A stretch of DNA of 64,000 nucleotides. Source: Odontesthes bonariensis (taxonomy: Eukaryota; Chordata; Actinopteri; Atheriniformes; Atherinopsidae). The position numbers and the translations under genes are program-made. Shown piece after piece: positions 34,214 through 49,200 of the stretch. Numbering within the stretch: position 1 is the first letter of the stretch; every line of letters begins with the position of its first letter. The stretch spans positions 5,536,026-5,600,025 of the forward strand of contig NC_134507.1 in assembly GCF_027942865.1 (NCBI RefSeq), given 5' to 3'. The notes under the pieces were generated by a model, which ran no database searches, was not told where the DNA came from, and worked only from the letters and a program-made list of their open reading frames with translations.

Positions 34214-37200
34214 GTTGCCTCCGTTGTGGTTGTCAGGTCTACTCGCAGTGCTCGGATGCTGCTCTGCAGGTATCTTACAGTCAGTGAAACTGTCTTAAAG
34301 GGATAGTTCGCCTCTTTTGACATGAAGCTGAATGACATCCCATACTAGCAATATCGTTTATGAACATTTTCTTACCCCCTGCTGCGTCCTGTGAGCCGAG
34401 TTCCAGCCTCGTTTTGGTGTTGACGAAAGTAGTTGCTAGCTAGTTGGCTGGGGTTACAAAAATAAAGCGTCTTGCTTCTCAAAACAACATACTTTCAAAA
34501 GAGTAATACATTTGCATCACACATCTCACAGGACGCAGCAAGGGGTAAGAAAATGTTCATAAACGACATTGCTAGTATGGGATGTCATACAGCTTCCTGT
34601 CAAAAGAGACCAACTATCACTTTAACTGTGCTTAGATGACACATGGACAATAATTACCAAATCGCTCATGCTTCCTGACATCACTTTGAGTTGGGAGAAT
34701 ATTTCTAAAGTTTTTTTCTTTGCCTTTTGTTCCTTTCAGTTGTCGTTGAGCGGAGGGAATGCGAGGCAGCAGGCATCAGCTGCCACCCTCTGGCCGACTG
34801 TCTGAGGATCAGAGACAACTTCACCTGCGTGTGCCGCATGGGCTCCCAGGGAGACGGACTGCTGTGCAGTGACATTGATGAATGTTTAAGCCGCCTGCAC
34901 AGTTGTCACTCAAAGGCCCTCTGCACCAACACCCTTGGCAACTATAGCTGTGTCTGCCTCGATGGGTATGTTGGAGATGGCACCAGCTGCCAGGATATCG
35001 ACGAGTGTCAAAAAGAAAACGGGGGCTGCCACCCCAATGCCCTTTGTACTAATTTCGAGGGAGGACGACAGTGTAAGTGTAAAGTCGGGTTCACGGGAAA
35101 CGGATACCAGTGTGCAGACATAAATGAATGCACGAACCAACGGATCTGCCACTGGAACGCCACCTGCACCAACAATCCCGGGTCCTATGTGTGCACTTGT
35201 AACACTGGCTACAAGGGAAACGGAAACTACCTGTGTCTTGACGTAGATGAATGCTCAGAAACTCCCCGGGTGTGTTCTTCCTCATTTGGTTATAAGGGTT
35301 GTATCAACCTGCCCGGCTCCTACCGCTGCACATGCAGCAACGGCTTTGAAAGCAACGGACAGAGCTGCGTAGACATCGACGAATGCGCCAACAACATCTG
35401 CAGCCCGTTTGCAGAATGTAAAAACATAATTGGTTCATATGAGTGTACCTGCAAAAGTGGATTTGTTGGAAACGGGCTGATATGTGCAGATATAAATGAA
35501 TGCGTCGAAGACAATAAATGTGACCCCAGTGCCGCATGTATCAACAGGCTGGGCAGTTATGAGTGCTCTTGTCTGAAAGGTTTTCTTGGAGATGGGCGAC
35601 TGTGTGAAGACATTAACGAGTGTTCACAACCAAACATCTGCCCACCTACCACGACCTGTGTCAACACCGCTGGGTTATACTACTGCGACTGTGGTAGTGG
35701 ATTCATTTTCAACAACTCCAAGTGCAATGACCTCGATGAGTGTGAGACAGGGCGCTGCAGCCCTGACGCAGTCTGCACAAATTCGCCTGGCACCTTTTCT
35801 TGCCAGTGCTTGACAGGCTTCAGGGGAGACGGTTTCACCTGTCAGGATGTAAATGAATGCTCCTTGTCTTCACAGTGCCACCCCAATGCCCTCTGCATTA
35901 ACCTCCCTGGCTCCTACAACTGTACTTGCAAGGTGGGCTATTCCGGAAATGGGGCAATCCAGTGCAATGACGTGAACGAGTGCCTGGTGGATAATGGAGG
36001 CTGCAAAAACAAAGCAACGTGTGTCAACAATCAGGGTTCTTTCACTTGCTTGTGCTTGTCGGGCTTTATCTTGATTAACCAGACTCTTTGCCGAGACATA
36101 AATGAATGCAAGGAACTGAACGATCCATGTGGAGTTAATGAAGAGTGTAAAAACACTGACGGGTCCTATGAGTGTCCCTGCCAGACTGGTTACTATCGTC
36201 CTGCCAGCAACATGGCCTGTGTCGACATGGACGAGTGTAAAGACAACCCATGCCACGTTAACGCCACATGTCTCAACAATATCGGGTCACACACTTGCAC
36301 CTGTAAGCGCGGCTTTGCAGGAAACGGCACTCAGTGTGTAGATATAGATGAGTGTGCTGCAGAGGGTACATGCCACGCAAGGGCCATGTGTGCCAACTTT
36401 GTCGGGGGCTTCTTCTGCTCTTGTCAGCAAGGCTTCAGAGGTAATGGCTTCTCCTGCCAGGACGTGGACGAGTGCTCACACTCCAACACCACCTGCCCTG
36501 CTTTCTCAAAGTGTATCAACTCGCCTGGCGCTCATGTTTGCTCATGTTTGAACGGTTCAGTGGCCTTTAATGACACCTGTGTGCCACCTTCCCCTCTGTG
36601 TGATCCTCCCTGCCATAGCAAGGGCCTGTGCCACCTTTCGGCTGCTGGGTACCAGTGTGTTTGTGACCTGGGCTATGTAGGTGATGGACTGACTTGCTCT
36701 GACATAGATGAGTGCCAGATGGAAAATGCTTGCCCCGAAAATGAGACAGAATGTCTGAACGTTCCAGGATCATTTTCCTGTGTCTGCAAACAAGGCTACA
36801 CTCTCAATGGAACACAGTGTGTCGGTAAGGCAGACTTTTTTTTCAAATCAATCATAAATACATTCATGGCATATTAAGCTGTATGGAAAGTATGCAAAGA
36901 TAGGCAATCATGGAACAATGATAAACAGAACTGTAATAATTTGTTCGTCCAGGACTATATCTTATTGTAATATCGTAGAGTTAAGTTACAGAATTCATGG
37001 TAAAAGTTGTATGCATATACATGAAGGTCATGACATCTGAACTGAACCTGTAAAAGTTAATTTGTCTTCACTCTACAAACCCCATTTCCAAAAAAAAAAT
37101 TGGGAAATTTTCTGATTGAGAGGATCTTAGCTTCTCATAGTCTGTCATAGTTTGATTTTCCTCTTCATGACGCTTCATACATGTTCAGCAGGTGACAGAT

Positions 37201-40200
37201 CTGGACTGCTTGCAAGCACACACACTCTGTGTGTATGAAGCCACACTGTTGTAAGTCGCATGGAACGAGTCTGGCATTGTTGTGCTGATTAACCACGGAC
37301 CACACAAGAAAAAATACAGCCGCCAAAGTTCACCAAAAATTCAGATATACTCCTCTGGATAAATGGTACCTTCACACGTATGCATGTCATCCATGGCACG
37401 TGGTTGCTGCACCCCCATACCGTCACAGATGCTGGCTTTTGGGCCTTTTATCTGACAACAGCTTGGGTGGTTGTTCTCATCTTTGGCCCATATAAATCAA
37501 CATCCATTTTTCCCCAAAAGCAGAAAAGTGGACTTTACCACAGAACACAAGCCCACTTTCTTTCTGCCCATTAGAGATGAATTCATTGGTCAGAAAACGC
37601 CGTTCACAGAGTTGATATATGGCTTCCATAATACAATTTAAGGTTATGTTTTTGCATGCATCAGTGGCGTGTTTCGATTGGAAATGGTTTTCCAACACAC
37701 TCCTGAACCCATGGGGCTACATAGCTGGAAGATCACATGATATCCCACAGTGCTTTCTGTTCTTGGTCTTGATGCACTGAGACTTGTGCAGACTTCACCA
37801 ACATTATGCTCTTTAGATGCTGAAAGACCAAAAGTTCTTTGCAACTTTTGCAATCCTTTTTGTTTTTTTTTAAACGGAGCTTCAGCCTCTATGTACGGGA
37901 CGCCTGCTCAAGCAGTGGAGCTTACCGGTACCCCGTATTGTACTTATTCGGAACTTAGGAATGAATCTCCAACCAAGTTTGTTACAAAGTGGTGAGCTAT
38001 GGTGCTTCTTGTTTGGACTGACCAAGCCCTTGGTGGATTTTCTTTTTATATCCAATCCTGACACCCTCACCTGTCACCACTTAATCTGCTGATAGTAGTA
38101 TCTTCCATAACGGTGTTACTTTCTTCAACTTTTCTTGGCATCTCTGCCAACTTTTCTTAGAGTGTTTTACAGCGTTAGGTTTTTATATTTGTTTATTATC
38201 CAAATACATTAAAGTTGGTCAGTGAATGCACGCACAAAATAATTTGTGGCTCTTAAATAAAAGTTTCAAATGAATGAACAAATTACAGATCTAAGTTTTC
38301 AATGTATTTTATGTAAGATTCTCAAATTTTCTGGAATTGGGGTTTGTACATGACAATAACTACACCGTCTGCATATGTTAATAGTAATGATTGTAAGATT
38401 TTGGCACTTAATGTTGGTGTCAGGTCAGTTCTTGTGTCAAGAGATAATTCACAGTGTGTGCATTGGGATATGCTCCTGAATCAATATAGCTTCTATATAC
38501 AGTTGTTCCCTTTGATAGGAGAGTACCAGGATAATCTTCTGACATCGTTGCTCTTTTGTCTGAGGATGAAAATGCCAATAGATTTGCCTCAGTTTGGAAT
38601 TTAAATTAGTCTATAAAACCTGGCTTTGAAAAAAGCTGAAAAGTACAACACGAATAATTGATTTAACTTAATTATCTTAATTCCCTTCTCCCTACTACTC
38701 CCCGTCTTTGTTTATTGTCTTCCCAGATGTGAACGAGTGTGAGACTGGGCAGCAGGAGTGCAGTGGGTTTGCCCAGTGTGTTAACACAAACGGCAGCCAT
38801 TCCTGCTTCTGTCTTAGCGGTTTCACAGGTGACGGGAAAAATTGCTCTGGTAAGTATCGCTTCATCATTAGAAACATCAATTTTAGTTAAAAGTTACATT
38901 TTTTTTGCTCCAGTAAGTGGACTTTTTATGTGAGCTTTCTTTTAGCATCTTTTGGGGCTGATTCCCTGACACTTTCCCATTTTGGATAAATTATAGACTT
39001 TGATGAGTGCCAAGTCCAAAACGGAGGCTGCCACCCAGTTTCCAGCTGTATAAACTTACCTGGATCTTTCTCCTGTGTCTGCCCACGGGGCATGGAGGGT
39101 AACGGCTTTGACTGCCAAGATGTGAACGAATGCGAGCAGAACTCTTCCCTACCACACAACTGTAGCATCCAGGCTTTGTGCCTCAACACTAATGGCTCCT
39201 ACTTCTGCCAGTGCAAGGATGGATATCAGGGTGATGGCTTCGTCTGTAATGATGTGGATGAATGTGAGCTGCCCACAGCTTGTAATGGAAACATGACGTG
39301 CAGCAACGTTCCTGGTTCCTACAGCTGTTTCTGTATCTTGGGAAGGGTATACGAAGAGGGGACATGTGTGAGTGAAGACGAATGCGTAAATGCTAGTAGC
39401 GACTGCCACCCACTCGCAAAGTGCCACCCCTACCTGGGTTCCTTCTACTGTGGATGCACAGATGGTTATGAAGGAAATGGCACTTATTGCTGGGATGTAG
39501 ATGAATGCGCCCAATCACAAGATCAAGTCTGTGCTGCCTTTTCCTACTGCTTCAACACAAATGGCTCTTACAGCTGCAACTGCTGGGAAGGTTTTCAAGA
39601 CAACGGGACACACTGCCAAGACATAGATGAATGTTGGACCGGGAATTTCACCTGTCCTAACAACAGTACTTGTACTAACCTAGAAGGGAGCTACGAATGT
39701 ACTTGTGAGCCTGGCTTTGCGGGCAACAGCTCCCTGTGTTTAGACATTAATGAATGCTCTCTCGGCCTCATCCAGTGTCCTAATTTTTCCAGCTGCCTCA
39801 ACACAGCTGGATCTTCCATTTGTGAGTGCTGGGAAGGTTACCGAAGCAATAGTACCCAGTGTGAGGATATCAATGAATGCCTAGATAACTCTACCTGCCC
39901 TGAGCATAGCGCATGTGTCAACACCAACGGAAGCTACCAGTGTCTTTGTGACACAGGATTTTCCAACATCAGTGACTTGTGTGTGGACATCGATGAATGC
40001 GTTCACAAGGAGCTGGAGCTAGAGCTTTGCACGAATGGAACATGTATGAATGCTGTTGGTTCGTATTACTGTGAATGTGACATAGGATTCTTGGGTAACG
40101 GGACCGAGTGTGTAGATGTGGATGAATGCTCAGACTCCCTCAACTATTCAGTGTGCCAAACACATTCCACATGTGTCAACATCCTGGGGTCACACGACTG

Positions 40201-43200
40201 CCCCTGCGATGAAGGCTTCATTCTGAATGGCACCGAGTGTCAGGATGTGGATGAGTGTCAAAACCCAGGTGGCATCCCATGCCCAGAGCACTCATTATGT
40301 AACAACACAGTTGGGTCTTTCTTCTGTCTGTGCTCTCCTGGATTTAAACCCATTAGCTCAAGCTGTGAGGATATCGATGAATGCGAGTACAACACCACCT
40401 GCCGCTATGACCAGGTGTGCACTAACTTGCCTGGGGTGTACAATTGCTCTTGCCCGTTGGGTTATCACGAGGAGCAGGGGGCTTGTGTTGACAACAATGA
40501 ATGTGAGAATTCCCCTTGCCACCCCTTGGCACACTGCTGGAACACACTTGGTTCCTACTCATGCCACTGCCATATTGGCTTCGCTGGAAATGGCTCCTGG
40601 TGCAAAGACGTCGATGAGTGCTTCGCCCTGAGCAATCCATGCCATCCTCTTGCTCAATGTCACAACACTCCAGGCTCATTTGTGTGTGTGTGTATGCCAG
40701 GGTTCATGAGTGTTGGGCCACTGTGTGTAGATATTGATGAATGCCAGCAGGGAAATGGGCAGTGTCACTCTGCTGCCACCTGTAACAACCATGTGGGAGG
40801 TTTTAAATGCTCATGCAACCGTGGCTGGAAACACACTAAAGATGATGATCATGGAAAAGGTGGATGTGTTGACTTGAATGAGTGTGCGTCGCTCACACTA
40901 TGTCCTGGACAATCAACGTGCATCAACCTACCGGGGACCTACGCCTGTTCCTGTCCAGAAAACGGCACAGTGTGCAGAATGTTAACTCAAAAGGGTTGGC
41001 TATACACTTGTTAATCACCACACTTGCTAATCACTGTCTGCGTGTGCCTTAATCTCTACTCTCCATTTTATTTTCATGTTGTTTTCTTAGCAAAACATGC
41101 ATTTTCAATACATTACAGAGGTAATAATCAAAAAGAACAAAAAAGTAATAAATAATTTGAGAAACAAGTCATCCTGTTAGTTTAGAATTTTTAGCTTGTT
41201 CCTGCCAAAGCTAGCCATTGATTTGGCTGTTGACAAGCTAGTTCTGGTAACTGATAGGCCGGCAAAGGGAAATAAAGTGGACAACCTCTATTAAACTCAG
41301 CCTGCTATTACTACACTAGGGACTGAAATTTTTTGGAGGAGCTTGTTTGATCATAGAGATATGAATGTGCTGACATTTTAATGCTACGCAGTAGGCTGCT
41401 AGCTTCAGTGGGCTAATCCCCAGCCACAGTAGCTGATGTGCTACATTAGCACACGGGTTACTACGTAGGTCGAATTAGTGGTCGCGTTGTCATTTTCAGT
41501 TTTTAGTCTATTAGCTACCTGTGGTGGCTTGCCACTGGCCACATAAGTAGCTCGATATCCCAAGGATAATAGTCTCCACCAGCTTCTCAGAAGTCCTTAT
41601 TATTATTGTACCTTATACTGCACCATACTGTGGAGAGAAAAGCAAGTAGTATTTCCAAATATAATTCAAAAGCTCCAACTTTAGAAATATTTAAAAAAAA
41701 ATAGAGATTTCTAGTTTTTATGATTTTGAAAGACATCTATGTAACCTCATCAAGCTTACATATTATATTTAAGATGGTTTTCAGTTAGAGGTCCTCTGAT
41801 TCGGTGTATAACTGAACAATCTAAGCTCACAGTTTTTCCATTTGTGGTATCACATACAAGCACCAAATCACAATACTCCTGAGGTGGTTTGATGTAATGA
41901 TTATCTGTAGGTTTAATGATTAACTGTAGGTGCTCAGAACAGGTTGCCACATAATGCATTTGTGTTTGCAAACAGGGCAGAAACAGCCTGGCTTACAAAT
42001 AGCGAGAGTGACCTTCAGCGTATTATTTGAAAGAATAAAATGTAACTTGTTAAATAGTTTGTTCATATACAGATTGCAAATAGACTGAATAGTTTTGCCA
42101 ATGAAACCTTGATACACATTGCTGTTAATAATTTGCAGCTAACTGTCTCTGCACCCCCCACAGAGAGCACTCTGTACCCTTTCGGAGCGGAGGCTGGAGA
42201 CGAGGAAATGAAAATAGACACAGAAGATGGAAATTCGCCATACATCACACCACCAATGGGTTTTCCCTTCTTGGGGAAAATGTACGACAGGGTGTTTGTG
42301 AGTTTCTAAGTGCAGCCACAACATTGTAAAGACTATCACTTTCAAGACACCATTTTGATTGCAATCAAGTAAAGACAAGTAGAATAGTAGAAAAAACATT
42401 TGCATTTGGACACAAATTCCTCATTTTACAATTTAAAAAAAAAAACCCAAACACATTTCTATTGAATCCCGGATTCACACTGAAAACTGATAATTTGGTA
42501 CATGTTCCAGCTAATTTGAATAACTTTTAAAAAAGACTGACAGTATAATTCAGGACATACGGCACGTTTTGTTTTAGAGTAAGTTGCTTAAGAACTGTAC
42601 ACAACTCAACTCAATTAAATTAAATTCTAATTCACTGCAACAATAAAAATAGACAGGCAAAAGTTTTTTGTTTTTGTTTTACTAATGCAGGATTAACTAC
42701 AAGTGAAGAATTTTTGAAGTCTGATGGTGTCTCTCATCCTTTTCTTAGTTTTCTGACAACGGCCTTATCCAGTTTCAATCTGTGGCTGAGAATGAGCAGT
42801 ATCTGCTCCCATCTCCTTCCTCCAGCGGTTTTCCCGACGACATGAATTTAGCGCTTTTGGCTGTGTTCTGGGATGATGCTGACCTCACCCAAGGGGAGGG
42901 GAAGCTGCATTATCAGGTTAGATGTAATCCAGGGTCATACGGGCGGTCAAAATGACTTTTGAGAATATTGTTTTTATTATTGTGTTCGGATGACGAAAAG
43001 ACTTTATCTCAAAGTGACAGAATAACCTTGTGCTATATATTAATCAGCCTATTCTTTCAGGAATACCATAAACTGGACGTATCAGACGTTTACTCCCAGA
43101 TAGTATTTAATCGTACTGCGGACGAAGTGACAAAGTTTGAGGGTTTGAAAAGCAAACCTGCTTTTTCCCCTGCCTGGATCCTCAAGATCACATGGGACCA

Positions 43201-46200
43201 TGTGATGCCCGTCTCCTACCAGAGGATCAACTACTCAGAGGTAGTTTTTTCATTTCTTTTTTTTTTTAAAGTTGCAGTTAGTGTTATTTACACTGACATG
43301 CAAAAAAAATGCTGCATCAGGATGTTGCAAGGTCTTTAACAATAGTTTTATTCTGAAAGAAAGAAGCACAGGTTTTTCACTGGTTTCTCTCAAGTACACT
43401 TTTGCCTCATTATCAAGTCCTAAAAAACATTCAACTCTTAAAACAGGATCAACGTAATGTACAACCACAGTGGAGTTATTTAAGAATGAATGGAAAAAAA
43501 GTCTATTTAATTCACTAAACATCCGTCCATAGAAGATAACACCATAAGAATATTTAGAGATCTTGAATATTACGCCCTGAATATTCCTGAGATCTCTTAT
43601 CATTTGAAAGGGGTGATGGAGCTCGGAGTGTTATTGTTTGCTTGCATGGTCGTCCTACTTTTATTGTTCATTGCAAGATGAGCCTTTTACATTGTAAGCT
43701 GGGAGACAGCACTTCCTTAGTCATGACTCCTGAGCAGTCGTGCCGTTTTGTTTAGCTTTGGTGCCACCTTGGGGCCGTTTCAGCCTTAAGAGCTTGAATA
43801 TCGTGGAGGGATATCTGCTGCCATCTGCATCCTCTTTCCCATGTCAGTCTTTTCTCTGTCTGTCAGGTCTTAATGTTCTTGTGCATGAAAAACTGGTTCA
43901 ATTAAAAGGAGGAAAAAATTGTAAAAGTTTTAAGATTTAACAGTTTATAGACCAGTTGAATTAGTCACAAGATTCGTTAAGGTCTGATGTTTGGCAACTT
44001 GATGTAACAAGCAGACTTTTTTCCTGGCTTTTCCCACATTTAATATCTACAAAAGAGTTTTATGTTATGTATTTTCAGACTAACACCTTCCAGTGTATCC
44101 TGACCACGGATGGAGCACGCTCCTTTGCCCTCCTAAGATACGGCGAGATGCGCTGGGGTCCTGGCTTGAGGCAGTACCACGACGCTCTCATCGGCTACAC
44201 AGATGGAATATCTTCTGTAAAGGAGACCACTGATCCCCCAGAAAACCTTTTCGGGCCCGGGGGCAGGTACAGGCCTCAGGAAGTGAAAGGAACTTTGGGG
44301 AAGTTAGGCCAGCTGGTGTACGATTTGACAGGGCGAGAGGGCTCGGACGTGGATCCCCGAATAAAGTGCCAGGCGTGGGCGATGAAGGAGCCTCACCCTG
44401 CTGAGTGGATGATGAGGCTTTCTTCCTGTCCCTGCACCCGCACGCAGGCTCTGGAGGACCTGTCGTTTTTACAAGAAGTCACTGATCCAGGCCCAACAGT
44501 AAAGAGGTTGAGGGGTCAGCGGTGGGGGGGTTCTGCAGGACACATCTTCAGGTCACTCTTGTCCAACAGATACGGCACAGGGAAGAGGTGTGTGTATGAA
44601 CCGGATGACCCCCTGGTGGCTGGGTACAACGAACGCTACTACTCCGGTCACAGCATACAGAAACATATTGGTAATGCATATACTTAAGATTTTTTCTAAT
44701 ACGCCATGAAAACAGGACTTTTAGTACTGTTACATTTACTTGGATACCTTATTAGTGTCTTACCCTAGCCTTCCTGACTTGTCCACATCTCGATGAGATG
44801 GTGGTCTGGGAACTAGGTGTGCATTTTCTCGTATTTGAGGCGTGGTTTACGAATGCCTAGAGCCGTTTATTGGGCGCTACGAATGTCTATCAAATGGCGT
44901 CTGGTTCTCCCCATGCTGCTTTGAGCACGATTCATAGCCAATTGTATCACTTATACCATATGACGTATGTAGAGCGACAGAAATTCGACGAGTAAGAAGA
45001 GGAAGAAGAAGAAAAAAAAGTAAAATAAAAGTAAACTTTCGTTCTAAGCTACTTAAAACACTTTCTAAGGCTGCATCGAACTGTAACGTTGTGTCCGCTG
45101 CCATGTTGGATTAACACTCTACAAGCTTCGGTGTCGTGCATAGACGTCGTCATCGTCTTGCTGCCCCCCCCGTTCTGTGATTGGTTCCCTAACTCAGGCA
45201 AAAATAAGGGCGGTGATTTCCAGGCTGCCTTTGCAGTGTGAATGAAATAGCGCGCAAAGCAGCATGGGAATTCCCAGGCTAGTCTTAGGGACCAAACCAT
45301 GTTTATTACAGAACTGCCCCTCTGACCTCTGATCCATCGTATCAAAGCCATGCATTTTAAAGTGTGAGTATTTCCGTCTGCAGATGAAGATCTCCTGCCG
45401 TTTCAGTGGTGCTGTATTGAGTCTCCTTTGTGCCAGCTTTACCTCAGCAAGAGGCCCATCGACCGCTGCCAAGGTTACAGCTGGTCCGGTCCTGATGGCT
45501 CTCTCCTCTCCAAGAAGGCAACACAGGGCACTGGTGAGGGATTCCTCCATGCAATCACATAATAAAAACCAGCAGAACAACACCTTTTGGCATCAATCAG
45601 TGGCAATGTTCATTGAATTTTAAGTAACACCGTCTGAATATGATAATTTAAAAAGAAGATCTATATATTCCCATGCAGCAATGGTGTACGGGAGCCTCCA
45701 TTTCATCACCTTTGACGGGATGGAGTACTCCTTCAAGGCCCTCGGAGAGTTCGTGATTTTGCGCCTCTCATCTGCCACCGGCTCTAATATCTTTACTCTT
45801 CAAGGACAGACTGACAAGCTACACACAGACACAAGGGGGATCATTGAAGTCCCAGTGGTGGTGCGCATGGCTGCCTTCCACCAAGGCATTGGCAAGGTCA
45901 GGATGAGAGATAGTAGAGTGCACCAAAGGAACAATTACGTTACTCCGAGTTTGTTTTCTTTTTTACCTCCGAGTGTGTTAATTAGTATAAGATTAGGAAA
46001 TTAAAGCCGCTCAAGTGTTGGTAAGATCTAAGAAGGGAATGATTTTCACTGAGTATCTGTCCACTTTATTGTGAAAGGAAATAAGCGAACGGTATCCAGA
46101 TGTTCTGGAGAAAACTGTCCCAACATTCATCCTTTATAATAAATCTGATAATCGTGCATTATTTTCAGATTGAATGGAGGTGTTCAGAGAAAGACAGCGG

Positions 46201-49200
46201 ACTGCAGATTTTTGTGGATGATGTCGAAGTCCCACTCAGAGAGGGTAAGGATCGCCGCACACATTTGATGTACACTAAACAAACTTTGTAGCCATACCAT
46301 GCATGCAGTTAGCAATCCTGCACATACCACTACATAGCCATTGATATAAGACGATTTTACTATGAACAAGTATGTAATCAAGACCTCAAAGCTGTTTTAG
46401 ATAAAACTATCTGTTGTCTTAACTGTCACAAATACATCGTTGATGATCCACCAGGTGTTGTGCACACGGGCGAGAGAAACTTTGCAGTGCGCTGTCGTAC
46501 AGTCAATCGATGTGCAGCGGTGTATGACGGTGGTCTCCATGTGGTGGTGTGGCGAAGTGTTGGCCACAAACAGCTGGCAGCCATGGCGGAGGTCCCTCAG
46601 ACCTTCTACAACCGCACTTTGGGTCTCATGGGTCTCTGGAGCCCCAACAGCTCTGATGATTTCCTCATGTCAGACGGCAAGGTCCTCTCCTCCGAGGGCC
46701 TCAACCCACCCGCAGAGGAGAGGCTGCATCTCTTCGGCATGTCCTGTGAGTGAATTGCAGATGCGTGAGCTCAAACGTTTTCACAGCTGTTGACAAAAGT
46801 TGAGGACATTTTGAGAGGTAACATGCTAAGTTACATCATCAATATGGCAATGTTCCTACTATGCTTTGAAATAGCTTTGAATCCTTCAAGACCAGTGATA
46901 TCCAGCACAGGTATACGCAACTAAAGTCATGTGAAGATTTTAGAAGAAAGTACACCCTGTTTGGTTTCTAAGGTTTTACATATCAAGACATTATATAAAA
47001 AACAGCAACAATTGGTTCATACCAGGTCTTAAAATCTGATCAATATCACCCTACACGGTGTGCGGGATGCCATGTCCTCTTTCATCTCACCCCCTTTCTT
47101 TGTATGTGTGTTGTATGTATGTGTTTCTAGGGGCGGTACCTGGACCAGAGAGCCTGTTGTTCTCTGCACCTCCACAGGTTCCACTGGCATCTGTTTCCAC
47201 CAAGGTCCTGCTGGAAAGTTTCAGTCCTACTGAGGTGGAGGAGCAGAAGAGAATCTGCCAAAGCAACATGCAGTGCGTCCATGATGCGCTGGCATCTGGC
47301 ATCGCTGATCTGGGCCAGTCGGCCCTGGACGCCAAGACACAATTCGAAAAACTAGCTCTGATTCATGGTAAACAACACTCACAGGGCTTTTTGGGGCTTT
47401 TACCATTCACCTGTACTAATGCCATGCGGACTCTTTGTGGTTCGGCAGGTAATATGCCTCCCATAGTGACAGAGCCCTCAGTGATCCACAGTCAGGTCAG
47501 CTCTCAGGTCAACATTCAGATTGTTGCTCAAGACCCCAACGATGACCCCGTCACCTACTCATTGCTTTTACCCCGGCCTCCAGGGGCTTCTGTTGGCAGA
47601 GGTGAGATACACACACACATACACACTCTCACAAAGACATCCCCCCTCCCTGCACCCATGACTGTTACAGATGACGTTGCTGTTGACATTTGTTCGTGGG
47701 ATGAGGAGGCTGCTGCTGTTGTTAGCAGAGCAGTCTTTTTTGGCAGATGGGACATTTCAGAGCTGAGTCAGGCGATGGGTCACGCAGAGAAGCACGCAAA
47801 GGCCCAAACCATGCACAAAAGACCACCTGAAAACCATGATGATCACTGTGTGTAACTGTCATATGTGTTCTCCGGTGCGTCCTTGTCCAGGTGATGGCTA
47901 CCTGACGTGGACACCCTTCACCACCCAGCCTGTCCAGCTGACCATCAAGGTCAGTGATAAACTCACCAGCTCCCTGTTCACCCCCATCCTGCGCGTCTGT
48001 AACTGCCTCAACGGAGGAACCTGCCTGTATGACCGCATCGCTGAAAACCACCTGCAGGGAAAGTTTCAGGTACTTCACTTGATGCTTTGCACCACTAAAA
48101 ATGGATATTTGCAACAGCATATCTTGATGTTTTATGCTAAAACTAATGTTTTTTCGAGGCTACCTAACTCCGAAAAAACACCCACTTTGGTTCAATTGGT
48201 CTGCTCCAGTGGCCTGATGAGGCACCGCCCGTCATTGCAGATCAGCTCTGCTTATATTTAGAATTCAAGAGAAATTTTCATAGGATGCCAGTTGGGATAC
48301 GCTTCAGAAAGCAAGATGAGTCATCCCAAGTTTTGAATCTTTTTCCAGGAATTGACAAACTGAAAAACCATAAAGAGAATGTACAAAATTTCATTTTGGT
48401 TTTTCGTCGAGCCAAATACTGATGTAACAGAGAACATAGTGCTAAATAGGTCATTCAAAACATCTAATCTGATTTGATGTTATGTTAAAAAAAGGAAAGT
48501 CATGTTACGGTCCCGTGATTCCTTCCTTCAGGAGCAGATCAGTGATTTTTACCAGTGCACTAATTATTCTCCTTTTGAAAAAGTATCTCGTCAGTGCATT
48601 CGAGGGATTCTGGGACAACAAGAAAGCATCGTCCACTGACCACGCTGCAGTGTGCTTCGAATGTCAGATCTCTTTTTAACAAACAACTGCTTTGTTTCCC
48701 AGGTGGTGGGCTGCCTGTGCCCGAAGGGATACAGCGGGCAGTTCTGCGGGAACACAACGGACGTTTGTCGAGGCAAGCCCTGTTTTCAAAGGGTGCGGTG
48801 TCGGTCAGAACCGGAGCCCGGCCGGTTCACCTGCGGAGAGTGTCCTGAGAACACTGTCTCTAATGGCAACCAGGGATACAAATGCTTTGAACACGGTCTG
48901 TAGAACGTGACAGAAGATGTTCTTTTTTCAAAAATCTGCTGTGACGTTATCAGCTTACGAGCCCAAACACCATAACTGCCCTCTTGTTTCTCTGCAAAAC
49001 CCCTCAGACATGTGCAGCCCTCCTTTCCCCTTCCCCTGCCACAAAGAAGCGGACTGCTACAGCACCAAACTAAACTACACATGCACATGTAAGCCTGGCT
49101 TTGCTGGCGATGGACACAACTGCACAGGTACTGAACTCCCAGCACTTTGAGATGTATTTATTTTTATTTTTTTTACACATCACAGCTGAACTGCACAGTC

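Noticed and set aside
35870..36256. - strand and alternative-frame ORFs across the EGF exons
   Set aside because: Shadows of the regular cysteine codon pattern in the + strand EGF array.
47449..47855. Read-through of the exon at 47449 to 47855 as coding
   Set aside because: The phase-correct donor at 47602 joins exactly to the acceptor at 47891 and continues the domain. The read-through is CA-rich intron sequence.
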